NCBI RefSeq assembly: GCF_002778325.1
Contig: NZ_NESI01000002.1
Coordinates: 372,001-436,000 of the forward strand
Reading direction: 5' to 3'
Origin: Limnohabitans sp. B9-3
GTDB taxonomy: Bacteria; Pseudomonadota; Gammaproteobacteria; Burkholderiales; Burkholderiaceae_C
DNA: 64,000 nucleotides
Shown here: positions 50,272 to 60,901 of the stretch, piece after piece
Position numbering within the stretch: the stretch's first letter is position 1
How the letters are laid out: every line of letters begins with the position of its first letter
Made by a program: the position numbers and the translations under genes
Notes under the pieces: generated by a model
Told to the model about the DNA's origin: nothing
Database searches by the model: none
Seen by the model: only the letters and a program-made list of their open reading frames with translations

Positions 50272-50697
50272 ATGGCTATCGAACGTACTCTCTCCATCAT
50301 CAAGCCCGACGCAGTGGCCAAGAACGTCATCGGTCAAATCTACGCCCGTTTCGAAGCTGCTGGCTTGAAAGTCATCGCCGCTCGCATGGCTCACCTGTCA
50401 CGTGGCGAAGCTGAGCAGTTCTACGCTGTGCACGCTGCGCGTCCTTTCTTCAAAGACTTGGTCGACTTCATGGTCTCCGGCCCCGTCATGATCCAAGTGT
50501 TGCAAGGCGAAGGCGCGATTTTGAAAAACCGTGACTTGATGGGCGCAACCAACCCCAAAGACGCCGCACCTGGCACCATCCGCGCTGACTTCGCTGACAG
50601 CATCGATGCCAACGCTGTGCACGGTTCTGACGCCGCTGAGACTGCCGCTGTTGAAATCGGCTTCTTCTTCGCTGGCATGAACGTTTACGGCAAGTAA
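50272..50697 (+). CDS. ndk: Nucleoside diphosphate kinase
   Basis: A 141-residue kinase, full length for the family, transferring the gamma-phosphate of ATP to NDPs through a phospho-His. [20 protein letters not shown] opens the protein. The catalytic His is in [16 protein letters not shown], and [14 protein letters not shown] and [17 protein letters not shown] are the nucleotide-binding segments. AAGGAAAA lies upstream of the ATG. It begins the ndk-rlmN-pilW series conserved in betaproteobacteria. Confidence 0.97.
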   Translation: MAIERTLSIIKPDAVAKNVIGQIYARFEAAGLKVIAARMAHLSRGEAEQFYAVHAARPFFKDLVDFMVSGPVMIQVLQGEGAILKNRDLMGATNPKDAAPGTIRADFADSIDANAVHGSDAAETAAVEIGFFFAGMNVYGK

Positions 50698-50742
50698 AGA
50701 AAGTTTGCTGTGGTTGGTGACAACAACAGCAGCGATAAAAAA

Positions 50743-51873
50743 ATGACGGCCAACCTGCTTGATTTTGATCTCGACGGTTTGGCCGTTTTTTGTGAGCAAC
50801 TGGGCGAAAAGCGCTTTAGAGCCACCCAGTTGTTTCGCTGGATTCATCAAAAAGGCGCACAAGACTTTGATCAGATGTCTGATCTCGCCAAGTCGCTGCG
50901 TGAAAAGCTGAAAACCTGCGCTCAGGTTCAGCCCTTAACCCCCATTTCCAGACACGATTCCGCGGACGGCACCATCAAGTGGCTGTTCGACGTGGGTCAC
51001 GGCGACGCCGTTGAAACCGTGTTTATTCCTGAAGACGACCGTGGCACTTTGTGCATCTCGTCACAAGCCGGTTGCGCCGTGGGTTGCCGCTTTTGCTCCA
51101 CGGGCCACCAAGGCTTCAGCCGCAACCTCACCACAGGCGAAATTTTGTCGCAGCTGTGGTTTGCCGAGCACACGCTGCGCAAGCAATTCAACACGACCGA
51201 GCGCGTCATCTCCAACGTGGTGATGATGGGCATGGGCGAGCCGCTGCAAAACTACAGCGTTTTGGTGCCCGCACTGCGTGCGATGTTGGACGACCACGGT
51301 TACGGCCTGTCGCGCCGCCGTGTGACCGTTTCTACCTCTGGCGTCGTCCCCATGATGGACCGCTTGGGTGAAGATTGCCCTGTGGCTTTGGCTGTGTCGC
51401 TGCATGCGCCCACCGATGCCTTGCGCGACAACTTGGTGCCGCTCAACCGCAAATACCCGTTGCACGAGTTGATGGACGCGTGTCGCCGCTACTTGGCCCA
51501 TGCGCCACGCGACTTCATCACTTTCGAATACTGCATGTTGGACGGCGTGAACGACCAACCTGAGCATGCGCAAGCGTTGATCGACTTGGTCAAACCGAAG
51601 CGAGGGGCGGGTGAGGGTGTGTCGTGCAAATTCAACCTGATTCCGTTTAACCCTTTCCCTGCGTCCGGGTTGACGCGCTCCAGCGCTGCCACCGTCAAAG
51701 CGTTTGCGGCGCAACTGAGCGAAGCGGGCATCATCACCACGGTGCGTAAAACCCGAGGTGACGACATTGATGCCGCTTGCGGTCAGTTGGCCGGTGATGT
51801 CAAAGACCGCACCGATGTCGACTCGCGCATGGCCAAGCAGCGGGTGATTGCGCTCAAACAGGTGCCGTCATGA
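50743..51873 (+). CDS. rlmN: Dual-specificity 23S rRNA A2503 / tRNA A37 C2-methyltransferase RlmN
   Basis: A 376-residue radical-SAM methyltransferase. The 4Fe-4S motif is [29 protein letters not shown] is the SAM-binding GGE-like motif; and [20 protein letters not shown] and the RNA-contacting [10 protein letters not shown] are diagnostic. The N-terminal accessory domain starts [14 protein letters not shown] at 50710 would add 11 unconserved residues, so the ATG at 50743 is preferred, although neither has a strong ribosome site. Its stop overlaps the pilW start (ATGA). Confidence 0.95.
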   Translation: MTANLLDFDLDGLAVFCEQLGEKRFRATQLFRWIHQKGAQDFDQMSDLAKSLREKLKTCAQVQPLTPISRHDSADGTIKWLFDVGHGDAVETVFIPEDDRGTLCISSQAGCAVGCRFCSTGHQGFSRNLTTGEILSQLWFAEHTLRKQFNTTERVISNVVMMGMGEPLQNYSVLVPALRAMLDDHGYGLSRRRVTVSTSGVVPMMDRLGEDCPVALAVSLHAPTDALRDNLVPLNRKYPLHELMDACRRYLAHAPRDFITFEYCMLDGVNDQPEHAQALIDLVKPKRGAGEGVSCKFNLIPFNPFPASGLTRSSAATVKAFAAQLSEAGIITTVRKTRGDDIDAACGQLAGDVKDRTDVDSRMAKQRVIALKQVPS

Positions 51874-52718
51874 ACGTGCGCTTGAGCGCGAGGCAACACA
51901 TCCCAACAGCAGCGGTTCTCGCCCTCATTCTGTGCGTGATGGGTTTACAAGCCTGTCAATCGTCTGGGCAGACCGCTCGCGCTACGCAGTTAGATACGTT
52001 GACCTCGCCTGAGCCCGATGCACAGCGCCAACGGGCCATGCGTCGCTTGGCGTTGGCCTCGGCTTACTTTGAACAAAACCAATCAGAGGCAGCTTTGCAA
52101 GAGGCCCGTGCGTCCTTGCAGATTGACCCTGCCTATGCACAAGCGTTCAGTCTGATTGGGCTGATTCATCAGCGTGCCAATTCGCCAGCGTTGGCCCAGT
52201 CAAGTTTTGAGCAGGCTTTGCAACTGGCAGTCCAAGTACCGGCCATACCCGCCGATTTGGCGGAGGTGCAGCACAACTACGGCTGGTTTTTGTGCCAACA
52301 AGACCGTTTTGATGCAGGTCAAGCTCAGCTGATGCAAGCGCTCTCGCAACCTGGCTACCGCCAGGTGGCGAAAAGCTGGATGGCGCTGGGCCTGTGCCAG
52401 CTGCGCGCGGGTGATAAACCCCAGGCACGTCGAAGCTTTGATGCGGCGTTGTTGCTCGAACCCGAAAACCCTGTGGCTCGCTACCAACTGGCCGTCCTCG
52501 ACTGGCAAAATGGCGATGCCAAGCGCGCCCAATCGACCTTGACCGCACTCAATAGCTCTGCCCAAGCCAGTGCGCAAAGCCTCTGGCTGGGCATCCAGTT
52601 GGCCCGTGCTTTGTCGCAGCCCCAAGACCAGGCCCGACTGGCGCAACAATTGAATCAATTTTTTCCCAACTCAACCCAAGCGCTTGCGCTGGCTCAGGGT
52701 AAATTCCAAGACCAATGA
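51870..52718 (+). CDS. pilW: Type IV pilus biogenesis lipoprotein PilW/PilF
   Basis: A 282-residue outer-membrane-targeted TPR lipoprotein. The signal peptide ends in the lipobox GLQAC (Cys29), followed by about six TPR-like units ([67 protein letters not shown]). PilF-type proteins pilot the secretin PilQ to the outer membrane. Its position between rlmN and rodZ is the canonical location, which supports the name. It is coupled by four-base overlaps on both sides. Confidence 0.9.
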   Translation: MNVRLSARQHIPTAAVLALILCVMGLQACQSSGQTARATQLDTLTSPEPDAQRQRAMRRLALASAYFEQNQSEAALQEARASLQIDPAYAQAFSLIGLIHQRANSPALAQSSFEQALQLAVQVPAIPADLAEVQHNYGWFLCQQDRFDAGQAQLMQALSQPGYRQVAKSWMALGLCQLRAGDKPQARRSFDAALLLEPENPVARYQLAVLDWQNGDAKRAQSTLTALNSSAQASAQSLWLGIQLARALSQPQDQARLAQQLNQFFPNSTQALALAQGKFQDQ

Positions 52719-53392
52719 CTCAAGACACTTCGACCATTTCTGAATTAACAATGCCGGATGTTCATCTCGATGTTCCTGCACCTTCGCCCGCTACGGCAGG
52801 TGCCATGTTGCGTGCCTACCGTGAAGCGCAAGGTCTCAGAATCGACAGTGTGGCGAGCTCGTTGAAAGTGCCGGCTAGCAAGCTGGAATCCCTTGAAAAC
52901 GACCGTTTAGACGAGTTACCCGACACCATGTTTGCCCGAGCTTTGACGTTGGCGGTATGCCGCGTGCTCAAGGCCGACGCGGCACCGGTGCTGGCGTTGT
53001 TGCCTGGTCAAGATGTGTCGCGTTTGGCCCCGAAAGACGAGCGCGGCATCGACTTAACGCTGCAGCGCCCTTCTTTTTTGCCACAGTCACAGTGGATGTC
53101 GACGGCAAGCTTTTTGACGCCGATGCGCGGTGGTGCCATCTTGGCGTTGATCGTGGCATTGGCGCTGGCTTTTTGGCCTGATTTACAAGCGTTGTTTGCC
53201 AGCAAAGGCACACCCGAGCGCGTGGAGGTTGCTCCCGAAGTGACCCCCGTTGCGCCCGCGCTCCCTGTGGCCTCGGCTGTGCTTTCCGAACCGCCACCTG
53301 TGAACATCGTGGTCACGCCAGTGCAGTCCTTGGCTGCGCCGGGGGTGACGCAGAATCCGGCTAATTCTTTAGGAGCTTCGAATGTCCGATGA
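52715..53392 (+). CDS. rodZ: RodZ-like cytoskeletal protein, short form
   Basis: A 225-residue protein with an N-terminal HTH_25 domain ([37 protein letters not shown], ~28-95), a basic/Pro linker, one membrane segment ([17 protein letters not shown], ~139-155) and a Pro/Val-rich periplasmic tail. RodZ links MreB filaments to the elongation machinery. The C-terminal periplasmic beta domain (DUF4115) found in the ~335-residue E. coli protein is absent, so this is a shortened form. It sits between pilW and ispG, as in most proteobacteria, and overlaps ispG by 11 bases. Confidence 0.82.
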   Translation: MTQDTSTISELTMPDVHLDVPAPSPATAGAMLRAYREAQGLRIDSVASSLKVPASKLESLENDRLDELPDTMFARALTLAVCRVLKADAAPVLALLPGQDVSRLAPKDERGIDLTLQRPSFLPQSQWMSTASFLTPMRGGAILALIVALALAFWPDLQALFASKGTPERVEVAPEVTPVAPALPVASAVLSEPPPVNIVVTPVQSLAAPGVTQNPANSLGASNVR

Positions 53393-54644
53393 CACGACCA
53401 TTCCTTGTGGCATCCCGATGTCGCAACCCAAAGCCCGTCGCAGTTTGCAAGCCCGTTTGGTCTGGGGTGACCATGTGGTGACGGTGGGTGGTGACGCCCC
53501 AGTGCGCGTGCAGTCCATGACCAACACCGACACGGTGGACGCGATTGGAACGGCCATCCAAATCAAAGAGCTGGCCTTGGCGGGTTCGGAGATTGTGCGC
53601 ATCACGGTCAATACGCCCGAAGCGGCGGCTGCTGTGCCGCATGTGCGCGAGCAACTGGACCGCATGGGCGTGAACGTTCCCTTGGTTGGCGACTTTCACT
53701 ACAACGGCCACCGCTTGCTGACCGATTTTCCTGACTGTGCACAGGCGCTGTCGAAGTACCGCATCAACCCCGGCAACGTGGGCAAAGGCGACAAGCACGA
53801 CAAGCAATTTGGCCAAATGATTGAAGCGGCGATGCGCTACAACAAACCTGTGCGCATTGGTGTGAACTGGGGCAGCCTTGACCAAGAGTTGCTGGCCAAG
53901 TTGATGGACGAAAACGCCTTGCGGGCTCAACCCTTTGAGGCCAAGCAAGTCATGTATGAGGCTTTGATCACCTCGGCCATTGACTCTGCAGCACTCGCCC
54001 AGAGCATGGGAATGTCGCCCAATCAAATTTTGCTGAGCTGCAAGGTCAGTGGTGTGCAAGACCTGATTGCGGTCTACCGCGAGCTGGCCCAGCGCTGTAA
54101 CTACCCGCTGCATTTGGGTCTGACCGAAGCGGGCATGGGCACCAAGGGTACGGTGGCCTCGGCCACAGCCTTGTCTATCTTGTTGCAAGAGGGCATTGGC
54201 GACACCATCCGTGTCTCGCTCACGCCTCAACCTGGCGAAGCGCGTACGCAAGAAGTGGTGGTGGCTTCTGAAATTTTGCAATCCCTAGGTCTGCGCACCT
54301 TTGTGCCCAGTGTGACGGCTTGCCCAGGCTGCGGTCGCACCACCAGCACCACGTTCCAAGAAATGGCCAAGTCAATTGACGACTTCTTGCGCGCCCAAAT
54401 GCCCGTCTGGCGCACCCAATACCCCGGGGTTGAAAACCTCAAAGTTGCCGTGATGGGTTGCATCGTGAATGGCCCCGGCGAGAGCAAGCACGCCGACATC
54501 GGCATCAGCCTGCCGGGAAGTGGTGAAGCGCCTGCTGCGCCCGTGTTCATTGATGGCGAAAAAGCCATGACTTTGCGCGGCGACAACATCGCGCAAGAGT
54601 TCCACCAAATTGTTGAAAACTACATTGAAAAACGCTTTGCTTGA
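53382..54644 (+). CDS. ispG: 4-hydroxy-3-methylbut-2-enyl diphosphate synthase
   Basis: A 420-residue 4Fe-4S enzyme of the MEP isoprenoid pathway, converting MEcPP to HMBPP. The TIM-barrel start is [17 protein letters not shown]. The cluster Cys residues are in [10 protein letters not shown] and [16 protein letters not shown]-like [16 protein letters not shown] and [16 protein letters not shown] are also typical. The longer betaproteobacterial form is intact. RBS TAGGAGC lies upstream. It is embedded in the pilW-rodZ-ispG-hisS cluster. Confidence 0.96.
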   Translation: MSDDTTIPCGIPMSQPKARRSLQARLVWGDHVVTVGGDAPVRVQSMTNTDTVDAIGTAIQIKELALAGSEIVRITVNTPEAAAAVPHVREQLDRMGVNVPLVGDFHYNGHRLLTDFPDCAQALSKYRINPGNVGKGDKHDKQFGQMIEAAMRYNKPVRIGVNWGSLDQELLAKLMDENALRAQPFEAKQVMYEALITSAIDSAALAQSMGMSPNQILLSCKVSGVQDLIAVYRELAQRCNYPLHLGLTEAGMGTKGTVASATALSILLQEGIGDTIRVSLTPQPGEARTQEVVVASEILQSLGLRTFVPSVTACPGCGRTTSTTFQEMAKSIDDFLRAQMPVWRTQYPGVENLKVAVMGCIVNGPGESKHADIGISLPGSGEAPAAPVFIDGEKAMTLRGDNIAQEFHQIVENYIEKRFA

Positions 54645-54671
54645 TGAACGCGTGGGTGCTTTGCACCTGCG

Positions 54672-56081
54672 ATGCTAACGTTTTCTTCTTCCTCACTCCC
54701 GCGCCGATTTACCGTGACAAACGACCACTCAACTCCTTCCCCTCAAACCGCCAAGCCCGCCAAAGTTCAAGCCCTCACCGCCGTCAAAGGCATGAACGAT
54801 TTGCTGCCACCGGCTTCCGCCCACTGGGAGTGGTTAGAGGACAAAGTGCGCGGCTTGATGGCGCGTCACGCGTATCGCAACCTGCGCACGCCTATCGTCG
54901 AACCCACTGCTTTGTTTGTGCGTGGTTTGGGCGAGGTGACCGACATTGTGGAAAAGGAGATGTACTCCTTTGAAGACCGTCTGAACGGCGAGCAACTCAC
55001 GTTACGCCCCGAATCGACGGCCGGCGTGGTACGCGCAGTGGTCGAGCACAACATGCTGTACGACGGCGGTAAGCGCTTGTATTACATGGGCCCGATGTTT
55101 CGCCATGAGCGCCCACAACGGGGCCGCTACCGTCAGTTCCACCAAATCGGTGCGGAGGCTTTGGGCTTTCCTGGGGCTGAAGTGGATGCCGAGCTAATTT
55201 TGTTGGCCGCCACGCTGTGGCAAGAGTTGGGTTTGCAAGATGTGCGTTTGGAGCTCAACAGCTTGGGGCAACCCAATGAACGCGCAGCGCACCGCACTGC
55301 TTTGATTGCCCATCTCGAAGCCCACACCGATGTGCTGGATGAAGAGGCCAAACGCCGCTTGCACAGCAACCCTCTGCGCATTTTGGACACCAAAAACCCC
55401 GCCATGCAATCGGTGGTGGAAGCCGCGCCTAAGTTGATCGACTTCTTAGGCGAGGCGTCCTTGGCCCACTTCAACGCGGTCAAAGCCATTTTGGATGCCA
55501 GCGGCGTGGCCTACCGCATCAACCCGCGCTTGGTGCGTGGCATGGACTACTACAACCTGACGGTGTTTGAGTTTGTGACCGACCGTTTAGGCTCGCAAGG
55601 CACGATCTGCGGTGGTGGCCGATACGACTACCTCATTGAACAAGTGGGCGGCAAGCCCGCGCCGGCTGTGGGTTGGGCCTTGGGCGTCGAACGCGTGTTG
55701 GAGCTGCTCAAAGAACAAGGCACCTTGCCTGCGGCTGAGGGGCCCGATGTGTATGCCATCGTGCCCGATGCCTCCGCATTGCCCGTGGTGTTTAAAACCC
55801 TCCAAATCTTGCGTGTGAAGGGCATTTCGGTGCAAATGCATGCGGGGGCAGGCGAGGGCATGGGCAGTATGAAGTCGCAGTTCAAGAAAGCCGATGGCAG
55901 TGGTGCCCGTTTTGCCCTGATTTTCGGCGGCGACGAGTTGGCACGCGGCGAAGTTACGCTGAAGTCCCTGCGTGATGGCGTGGGCGCCCAGCAAGCGCTG
56001 CCGCTGGCCGATGTGGCACTGCAAGTTGCAGCCTTAGTTGCCGCATCCTTGACTGCCCACCCACAAAGCGTGGCGGCTTGA
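54672..56081 (+). CDS. hisS: Histidyl-tRNA synthetase
   Basis: A class II synthetase charging tRNA-His. Landmarks are [20 protein letters not shown], the motif 2 region [36 protein letters not shown], and [29 protein letters not shown] (motif 3). An anticodon-binding domain follows. The start is uncertain: the ATG at 54672 adds a Ser-rich, non-conserved leader, and a GTG at 54714 (VTNDHSTPS) gives a more usual N-terminus. Neither has a clear ribosome site. Confidence 0.93.
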   Translation: MLTFSSSSLPRRFTVTNDHSTPSPQTAKPAKVQALTAVKGMNDLLPPASAHWEWLEDKVRGLMARHAYRNLRTPIVEPTALFVRGLGEVTDIVEKEMYSFEDRLNGEQLTLRPESTAGVVRAVVEHNMLYDGGKRLYYMGPMFRHERPQRGRYRQFHQIGAEALGFPGAEVDAELILLAATLWQELGLQDVRLELNSLGQPNERAAHRTALIAHLEAHTDVLDEEAKRRLHSNPLRILDTKNPAMQSVVEAAPKLIDFLGEASLAHFNAVKAILDASGVAYRINPRLVRGMDYYNLTVFEFVTDRLGSQGTICGGGRYDYLIEQVGGKPAPAVGWALGVERVLELLKEQGTLPAAEGPDVYAIVPDASALPVVFKTLQILRVKGISVQMHAGAGEGMGSMKSQFKKADGSGARFALIFGGDELARGEVTLKSLRDGVGAQQALPLADVALQVAALVAASLTAHPQSVAA

Positions 56082-56127
56082 GCAGCCGCCCTACAATCCG
56101 CCTAACTTTTTGTAAGCACTGATCACT

Positions 56128-56799
56128 ATGGCCACGCACCTCGACCTCGAAGAACAAGAACAACTCGACGAACTGAAGCATTTTTGGAGGCGATGGGGCA
56201 ACCTCATCACTTGGCTTTTGATTGCCGTGCTCGGCAGTTACGCAGCTTGGATGGGCTGGCAGTCGTATTCCGTCAAGCAAGCCGCGCAATCTGCAGCTTT
56301 GTACGATACGTTGGAACGCGCGGCCATCGGTTCAGACATGCCCCTGTTGGACCGCTCACTCTCGGACATCAAAGACAAATTTGCAAGCACAACGTATGCC
56401 CAACAAGCCGCCTTGTTGGCCGCTCGCGCTTACGTGGACAAAGACCGTGCCAAAGACGCCAAAGCACAGCTGACATGGGTGACCGAGAAAGCCAGCGACG
56501 AGGGCTACCAAGCCTTGGCACGTTTGCGTTTGGCGAGTTTGCTGATGGAAGAAAAAGCTTTTGATGAAGCGCGCAAGCAACTCAGCGCGAAAGTGCCTGC
56601 TGCGTTTGCCCCCTTGATGGCTGACCGTTTGGGTGACCTCTACATGCTCGAAGCCAAACCTCAAGAAGCGGTCAAGCATTACCAAGCTGCTTGGAAAGAT
56701 TTGGAGCCCAATGCCGAATATCGCCGTTTGGTCGCGGTCAAACTCGCAGCTTTGGGCGCTGATCCGGAAGAAAAATCGGCTCTGGAGTCTAAGAAGTGA
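56128..56799 (+). CDS. yfgM: YfgM-like ancillary translocon TPR protein
   Basis: A 223-residue protein: cytosolic N-terminus (MATHLDLEEQEQLDELKHFWRRWG), one membrane segment (LITWLLIAVLGSYAAWMGW, ~29-47) and a periplasmic TPR domain (e.g. KASDEGYQALARLRLASLLMEEKAFDEARKQL). YfgM in E. coli associates with SecYEG and PpiD to pass secreted proteins to periplasmic chaperones. It lies between hisS and bamB, its usual place, and its stop overlaps the bamB start (GTGA). Confidence 0.88.
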   Translation: MATHLDLEEQEQLDELKHFWRRWGNLITWLLIAVLGSYAAWMGWQSYSVKQAAQSAALYDTLERAAIGSDMPLLDRSLSDIKDKFASTTYAQQAALLAARAYVDKDRAKDAKAQLTWVTEKASDEGYQALARLRLASLLMEEKAFDEARKQLSAKVPAAFAPLMADRLGDLYMLEAKPQEAVKHYQAAWKDLEPNAEYRRLVAVKLAALGADPEEKSALESKK

Positions 56800-57923
56800 A
56801 ATCCAACGCCGCGCTTTTGATGTCCCGTTTGGCTTATGCCGCGGTGTGTGTGGCACTGGCGGCCTGCTCCTCCTCACGACCTAAACCGGCCGATGTTCCT
56901 GTGGTCACGGTGCTGCAAGATGTACGCACCAGCTGGACAGCCTCGTTGGGCGAGGTGAACTTTCCCCTTGTCGTGTCGACGCGTGAAGGCCGTGTGGCCT
57001 TGGCCAACAGCGAAGGCACGGTGGCGGTGCTAGATGCGTCCAGCGGCAAAGACGTGTGGCGTTTGAGTTTGAAGCAGCCCATTGCTGCCGGTGTGGGCAG
57101 CGATGGTCAGCAAGTCGCTGTCATCACCCGCGACAACCAACTGGTGGTCATGCGTGATGGTCAGGTGCAATGGCGTCAGACCTTGCCCGCTCAGTCGTTC
57201 ACCGCACCTTTGGTGGCAGGCGCGCGCGTGTTTGTGCTCACGGCTGATCGCTCGGTCTTGGCGTTTGACGGCACTTCCGGTGCCAAGTTGTGGACCCAGC
57301 AACGTGCAGGTGAACCTTTGGTGCTCAAACAAGCTGGCGTGTTGGTGGCGTTCAAAGACACCTTGGTCACGGGTTTTGCCGGTCGCTTGGTGGGCTTGAA
57401 CCCCAACACCGGTGTGATCCGTTGGGAGTCGGCCATCGCTTCGCCACGCGGCACCAACGACGTTGAGCGCTTGGTGGATTTGCTCAGCCCCGTCGACCGT
57501 TTGGGCGACAGCGTTTGCGTGCGTGCCTTTCAGTCTCAAATCGGTTGTGTCAATGCCCAAAGCGGGCAGGGCGTATGGACCCGCGCTGCTGCAGGCGCAC
57601 GAGGCGTGAGTGGGAATGAAACCTTGCTCATCGCTGGACTCGCCAATGGTGTGGTTCAAGCCTGGAATCGCAACTCCGGTGAGCGTCTCTGGGAAACCGA
57701 GCGCTTGAAATACCGCATGCTCAGCGCGCCCTTGGTCACCCCTCGTGGCGTTTTGGTAGCAGATGACGGCGGCTGGCTGTACGTCTTGTCATTGGCCGAT
57801 GGCGCCTTGCTCAACCGTGTCAAGCTGGAGGGCAGCGAACTTGCTGCTGCGCCTGTTTTGGCCGGTGAGCGTTATGTGTTGGTCACACGCGAAGGTCGCG
57901 TGTCAGGCCTGCAAATCCCGTAA
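56796..57923 (+). CDS. bamB: Outer-membrane assembly factor BamB
   Basis: A 375-residue lipoprotein with lipobox LAAC (Cys24), folding as an eight-bladed PQQ-like propeller. Repeated VAVLDASSGKDVWR, VLAFDGTSGAKLWTQQ, LVGLNPNTGVIRWE and VQAWNRNSGERLWE strands are visible. It supports BamA in outer-membrane protein assembly. The start is GTG overlapping the yfgM stop. It gives the window a second Bam lipoprotein besides bamD. Confidence 0.95.
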   Translation: MKSNAALLMSRLAYAAVCVALAACSSSRPKPADVPVVTVLQDVRTSWTASLGEVNFPLVVSTREGRVALANSEGTVAVLDASSGKDVWRLSLKQPIAAGVGSDGQQVAVITRDNQLVVMRDGQVQWRQTLPAQSFTAPLVAGARVFVLTADRSVLAFDGTSGAKLWTQQRAGEPLVLKQAGVLVAFKDTLVTGFAGRLVGLNPNTGVIRWESAIASPRGTNDVERLVDLLSPVDRLGDSVCVRAFQSQIGCVNAQSGQGVWTRAAAGARGVSGNETLLIAGLANGVVQAWNRNSGERLWETERLKYRMLSAPLVTPRGVLVADDGGWLYVLSLADGALLNRVKLEGSELAAAPVLAGERYVLVTREGRVSGLQIP

Positions 57924-57947
57924 TTGGGAATGTTTAAGGAATAAGTT

Positions 57948-59288
57948 TTGAAACCCGTATTGGCCCTGGTGGGCCGCCCCAACGTTGGCAAGTCCACGTT
58001 GTTCAACCGTTTGACCAAGACGCGTGATGCGATCGTGGCCGACTTTGCAGGCCTGACCCGTGACCGCCACTATGGCAACGGGCACTTGGGCAAGCACGAA
58101 TACATCGTCATCGACACCGGTGGCTTTGAGCCCGATGCGCACGATGGCATTTACAAAGAAATGGCCCGTCAAACGCGTCAAGCCGTGGCGGAGGCCGACG
58201 TGGTGGTGTTTGTGGTCGATGCGCGTGGCGGTATTTCTGCCCAAGACCACGACATTGCCAATTACCTGCGCCGTTTGGGCAAGCCCACGCTGCTGGTGGC
58301 CAACAAAGCCGAGGGCATGAAAGAGGGCGCTCAGCTGGTGGAGTTTTACGAGTTGGGCTTAGGCCAAGTTTTGCCTGTGTCCGCCTCGCATGGCCAAGGT
58401 GTACGCGACTTGGTTGAGTTGGCCTTGGCCACCTTGAACTTGCCCGAGGTCGACGAAGACGCCGAAGTCATGGACGACGGTTCTATCAAACTTGCCGTGG
58501 CTGGCCGCCCCAACGTAGGCAAGTCGACCCTCATCAACACGTGGCTGGGTGAAGAGCGTTTGGTGGCATTTGACATGCCGGGCACCACGCGTGACGCCAT
58601 CAGCGTGCCGTTTGAACGCGACGGTCAAAAGTTTGAGCTGATCGATACCGCAGGTTTGCGCCGCAAAGGCAAAGTATTCGAAGCCATCGAGAAGTTTTCG
58701 GTGGTGAAGACCTTGCAAGCCATCGAGTCGTCCAACGTGGTTCTGTTGTTGCTTGACGCCACCCAAGGCGTGACCGACCAAGATGCGCACATTGCGGGCT
58801 ATATCTTGGAGAGTGGTCGTGCCGTCGTGGTAGCTGTGAACAAGTGGGACGCGGTGGACTCGTACCAGCGCGAAATGCTGATGCGCTCCATCGAGACGCG
58901 TTTGCCCTTCTTGAAGTTTGCAGCCTTGCATTTCATCTCGGCCAAAAAGCGTCAAGGCTTGGGCCCTTTGTGGGGCGCCATTGCACAGGCGCACCGTGCT
59001 GCCAACTGCAAAATGTCTACACCCGTGCTGACGCGTTTGTTGCTGGAAGCGGTGCAGTTCCAAAGCCCGCAACGCGGCGGCATGTTCCGCCCCAAGTTAC
59101 GTTATGCCCACCAAGGTGGCATGAACCCACCGGTGATCGTGATTCATGGCAACTCTCTCGAGCATGTCACCGACACCTACAAACGTTTCTTGGAAGGGCG
59201 CTTTCGCAAGGCTTTCTCACTTGAAGGCACGCCGTTGCGCATTGAGATGAAAACCTCGCAGAATCCCTACAAAGACAAGGATGCTTGA
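57948..59288 (+). CDS. der: Ribosome-assembly GTPase Der (EngA)
   Basis: A 446-residue double-GTPase: G1 motifs [12 protein letters not shown] (residue ~8) and [12 protein letters not shown] (~186), each with its own DTGGF/DTAGL, and NKAEG/NKWD specificity motifs, followed by a KH-like domain ([25 protein letters not shown]). It is needed for 50S subunit maturation. The TTG start is supported by AAGGAA 8-13 bases upstream; the family begins exactly at [15 protein letters not shown]. Confidence 0.96.
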   Translation: MKPVLALVGRPNVGKSTLFNRLTKTRDAIVADFAGLTRDRHYGNGHLGKHEYIVIDTGGFEPDAHDGIYKEMARQTRQAVAEADVVVFVVDARGGISAQDHDIANYLRRLGKPTLLVANKAEGMKEGAQLVEFYELGLGQVLPVSASHGQGVRDLVELALATLNLPEVDEDAEVMDDGSIKLAVAGRPNVGKSTLINTWLGEERLVAFDMPGTTRDAISVPFERDGQKFELIDTAGLRRKGKVFEAIEKFSVVKTLQAIESSNVVLLLLDATQGVTDQDAHIAGYILESGRAVVVAVNKWDAVDSYQREMLMRSIETRLPFLKFAALHFISAKKRQGLGPLWGAIAQAHRAANCKMSTPVLTRLLLEAVQFQSPQRGGMFRPKLRYAHQGGMNPPVIVIHGNSLEHVTDTYKRFLEGRFRKAFSLEGTPLRIEMKTSQNPYKDKDA

Positions 59289-59353
59289 TGGCTTTGACCT
59301 TTCGCTGTGGTAAGGTTCAAGCTCTTTTCAACTACTGAAACACGGAGAATATC

Positions 59354-59620
59354 GTGAACACCGACAACTCAAAAAACAAAGGCCAGCTGTTGCAAGACCC
59401 CTTCCTAAACATCCTCCGTCGCGAGCATGTGCCCGTGTCCATCTACTTGGTCAACGGCATCAAGTTGCAAGGCCAAATTGAGTCGTTTGACCAATACGTG
59501 GTGTTGTTGCGCAACACCGTGACGCAAATGGTTTACAAACATGCCATCTCGACCATCGTGCCGGGCCGTGCTGTGAACTTCAACGCCACGGACGGCACGG
59601 GCAGTTCGCCCGAAGTCTGA
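59354..59620 (+). CDS. hfq: RNA chaperone Hfq
   Basis: An 88-residue Sm-like protein: Sm1 ([43 protein letters not shown]) and Sm2 ([12 protein letters not shown]) with the YKH motif. It pairs small RNAs with mRNAs as a hexamer. The tail is short, typical for betaproteobacteria. The GTG start follows CGGAGAAT, and an intrinsic terminator lies just after the stop. It leads the hfq-hflX-hflK-hflC group. Confidence 0.97.
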   Translation: MNTDNSKNKGQLLQDPFLNILRREHVPVSIYLVNGIKLQGQIESFDQYVVLLRNTVTQMVYKHAISTIVPGRAVNFNATDGTGSSPEV

Positions 59621-59636
59621 GCTGGGTAGCTCTGCG

Positions 59637-59663
59637 AAAAGGGCTGGTCACGGCCCTTTTTTT
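59637..59663 (+). terminator. Intrinsic terminator after hfq
   Basis: AAAAGGGC-TGGTCACG-GCCCTTTTTTT: an 8-bp stem with an 8-base loop and long T-run between hfq and hflX. It probably allows high hfq expression with partial read-through to hflX. Confidence 0.85.
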
Positions 59664-59690
59664 ACGCCTTTATTTTTTTAGACTGATCGC

Positions 59691-60857
59691 TTGAACGACT
59701 CTGACCGCAAAGACACCGCTCCCACCTTGTTGGTGGGGGTCGATTTTGGTTTGCCCCACTTCGACACCGAACTCGAAGAGCTGGGTTTACTGGCCCAAAC
59801 TGCGGGCCTTCATCCCGTGGCACGCCTGACCTGTAAGCGCAAAGCGCCTGACGCAGCCTTGTTCGTGGGCAGCGGAAAAGCCGACGAAATCAAAGAGCTC
59901 GCCACGCTGCATGGCGCTGTTGAAATTTTGTTTGAGCAACCCTTGAGTCCCGCTCAGCAGCGCAATTTAGAGCGCCACATGGGCATGCCGGTGAACGACC
60001 GCACCTTCTTGATTTTGGAAATCTTCGCGCAGCGCGCCCGCAGCCACGAGGGTAAATTGCAAGTGGAATTGGCCAAACTGCAATACCTCAGCACACGTTT
60101 GGTGCGCCGCTGGTCGCACTTGGAGCGACAAAGTGGCGGTATCGGCATGCGCGGTGGCCCTGGGGAAACCCAAATGGAGCTGGACCGACGGATGATTGGC
60201 GACTCGATCAAGCGTACCCGAGAGCGTTTGGAAAAGGTCAAAAAACAACGCACCACGCAACGCCGTCAGCGCAACCGCCGCGATGCCTTCACCATTTCTT
60301 TGGTGGGCTACACCAACGCTGGCAAATCCACGCTGTTCAACGCCATGGTCAAAGCCCGTGCTTATGCGGCTGACCAACTCTTTGCCACGCTCGACACCAC
60401 CACGCGCCAGCTCTATCTGGGCAACAAAGAGGGCGCGGGCCGCTCGGTGTCGCTGTCGGACACGGTGGGGTTTATTCGCGATCTGCCCCACGGCTTGATC
60501 GATGCCTTTCAAGCCACTTTGCAAGAAGCCGCTGACGCCAGCTTGTTGATGCATGTGGTGGACGCCTCCAACCCCAACTTTCCCGAGCAAATGGCGGAGG
60601 TGCAAAAAGTGCTAGCTGAAATCGGCGCAGCCGATGTGCCGCAAGTCTTGGTGTTTAACAAACTCGACGCGATGGGTGAAGAAACGCGTCCTTTTCAGAT
60701 GCACGACCACTACACGGTAGACGGCGTGGCGATTCCACGCTTCTTTGTGAGCGCCAAGTCCGGTGAGGGCCTGGCAGGCTTGCGTGAGTATTTGGCGCAA
60801 GACGCCTTGCAAAACATGCCTGATGACCTTACGTTCCATACAGCATCTGCCGACTAA
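59691..60857 (+). CDS. hflX: Ribosome-associated GTPase HflX
   Basis: A 388-residue GTPase that splits stalled ribosomes after stress. The N-terminal HflX domain has [15 protein letters not shown] and [15 protein letters not shown]. A coiled coil ([42 protein letters not shown]-like) follows, then the G domain with [12 protein letters not shown] (~206), [18 protein letters not shown] and NKLDA. The start is a TTG. It is about 70 bases after hfq, across the terminator. Confidence 0.95.
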   Translation: [388 protein letters not shown]

Positions 60858-60901
60858 AGCCTCAATTTAGGCACAATGAAGACTTCAGAGAAATAACAAC
60901 G

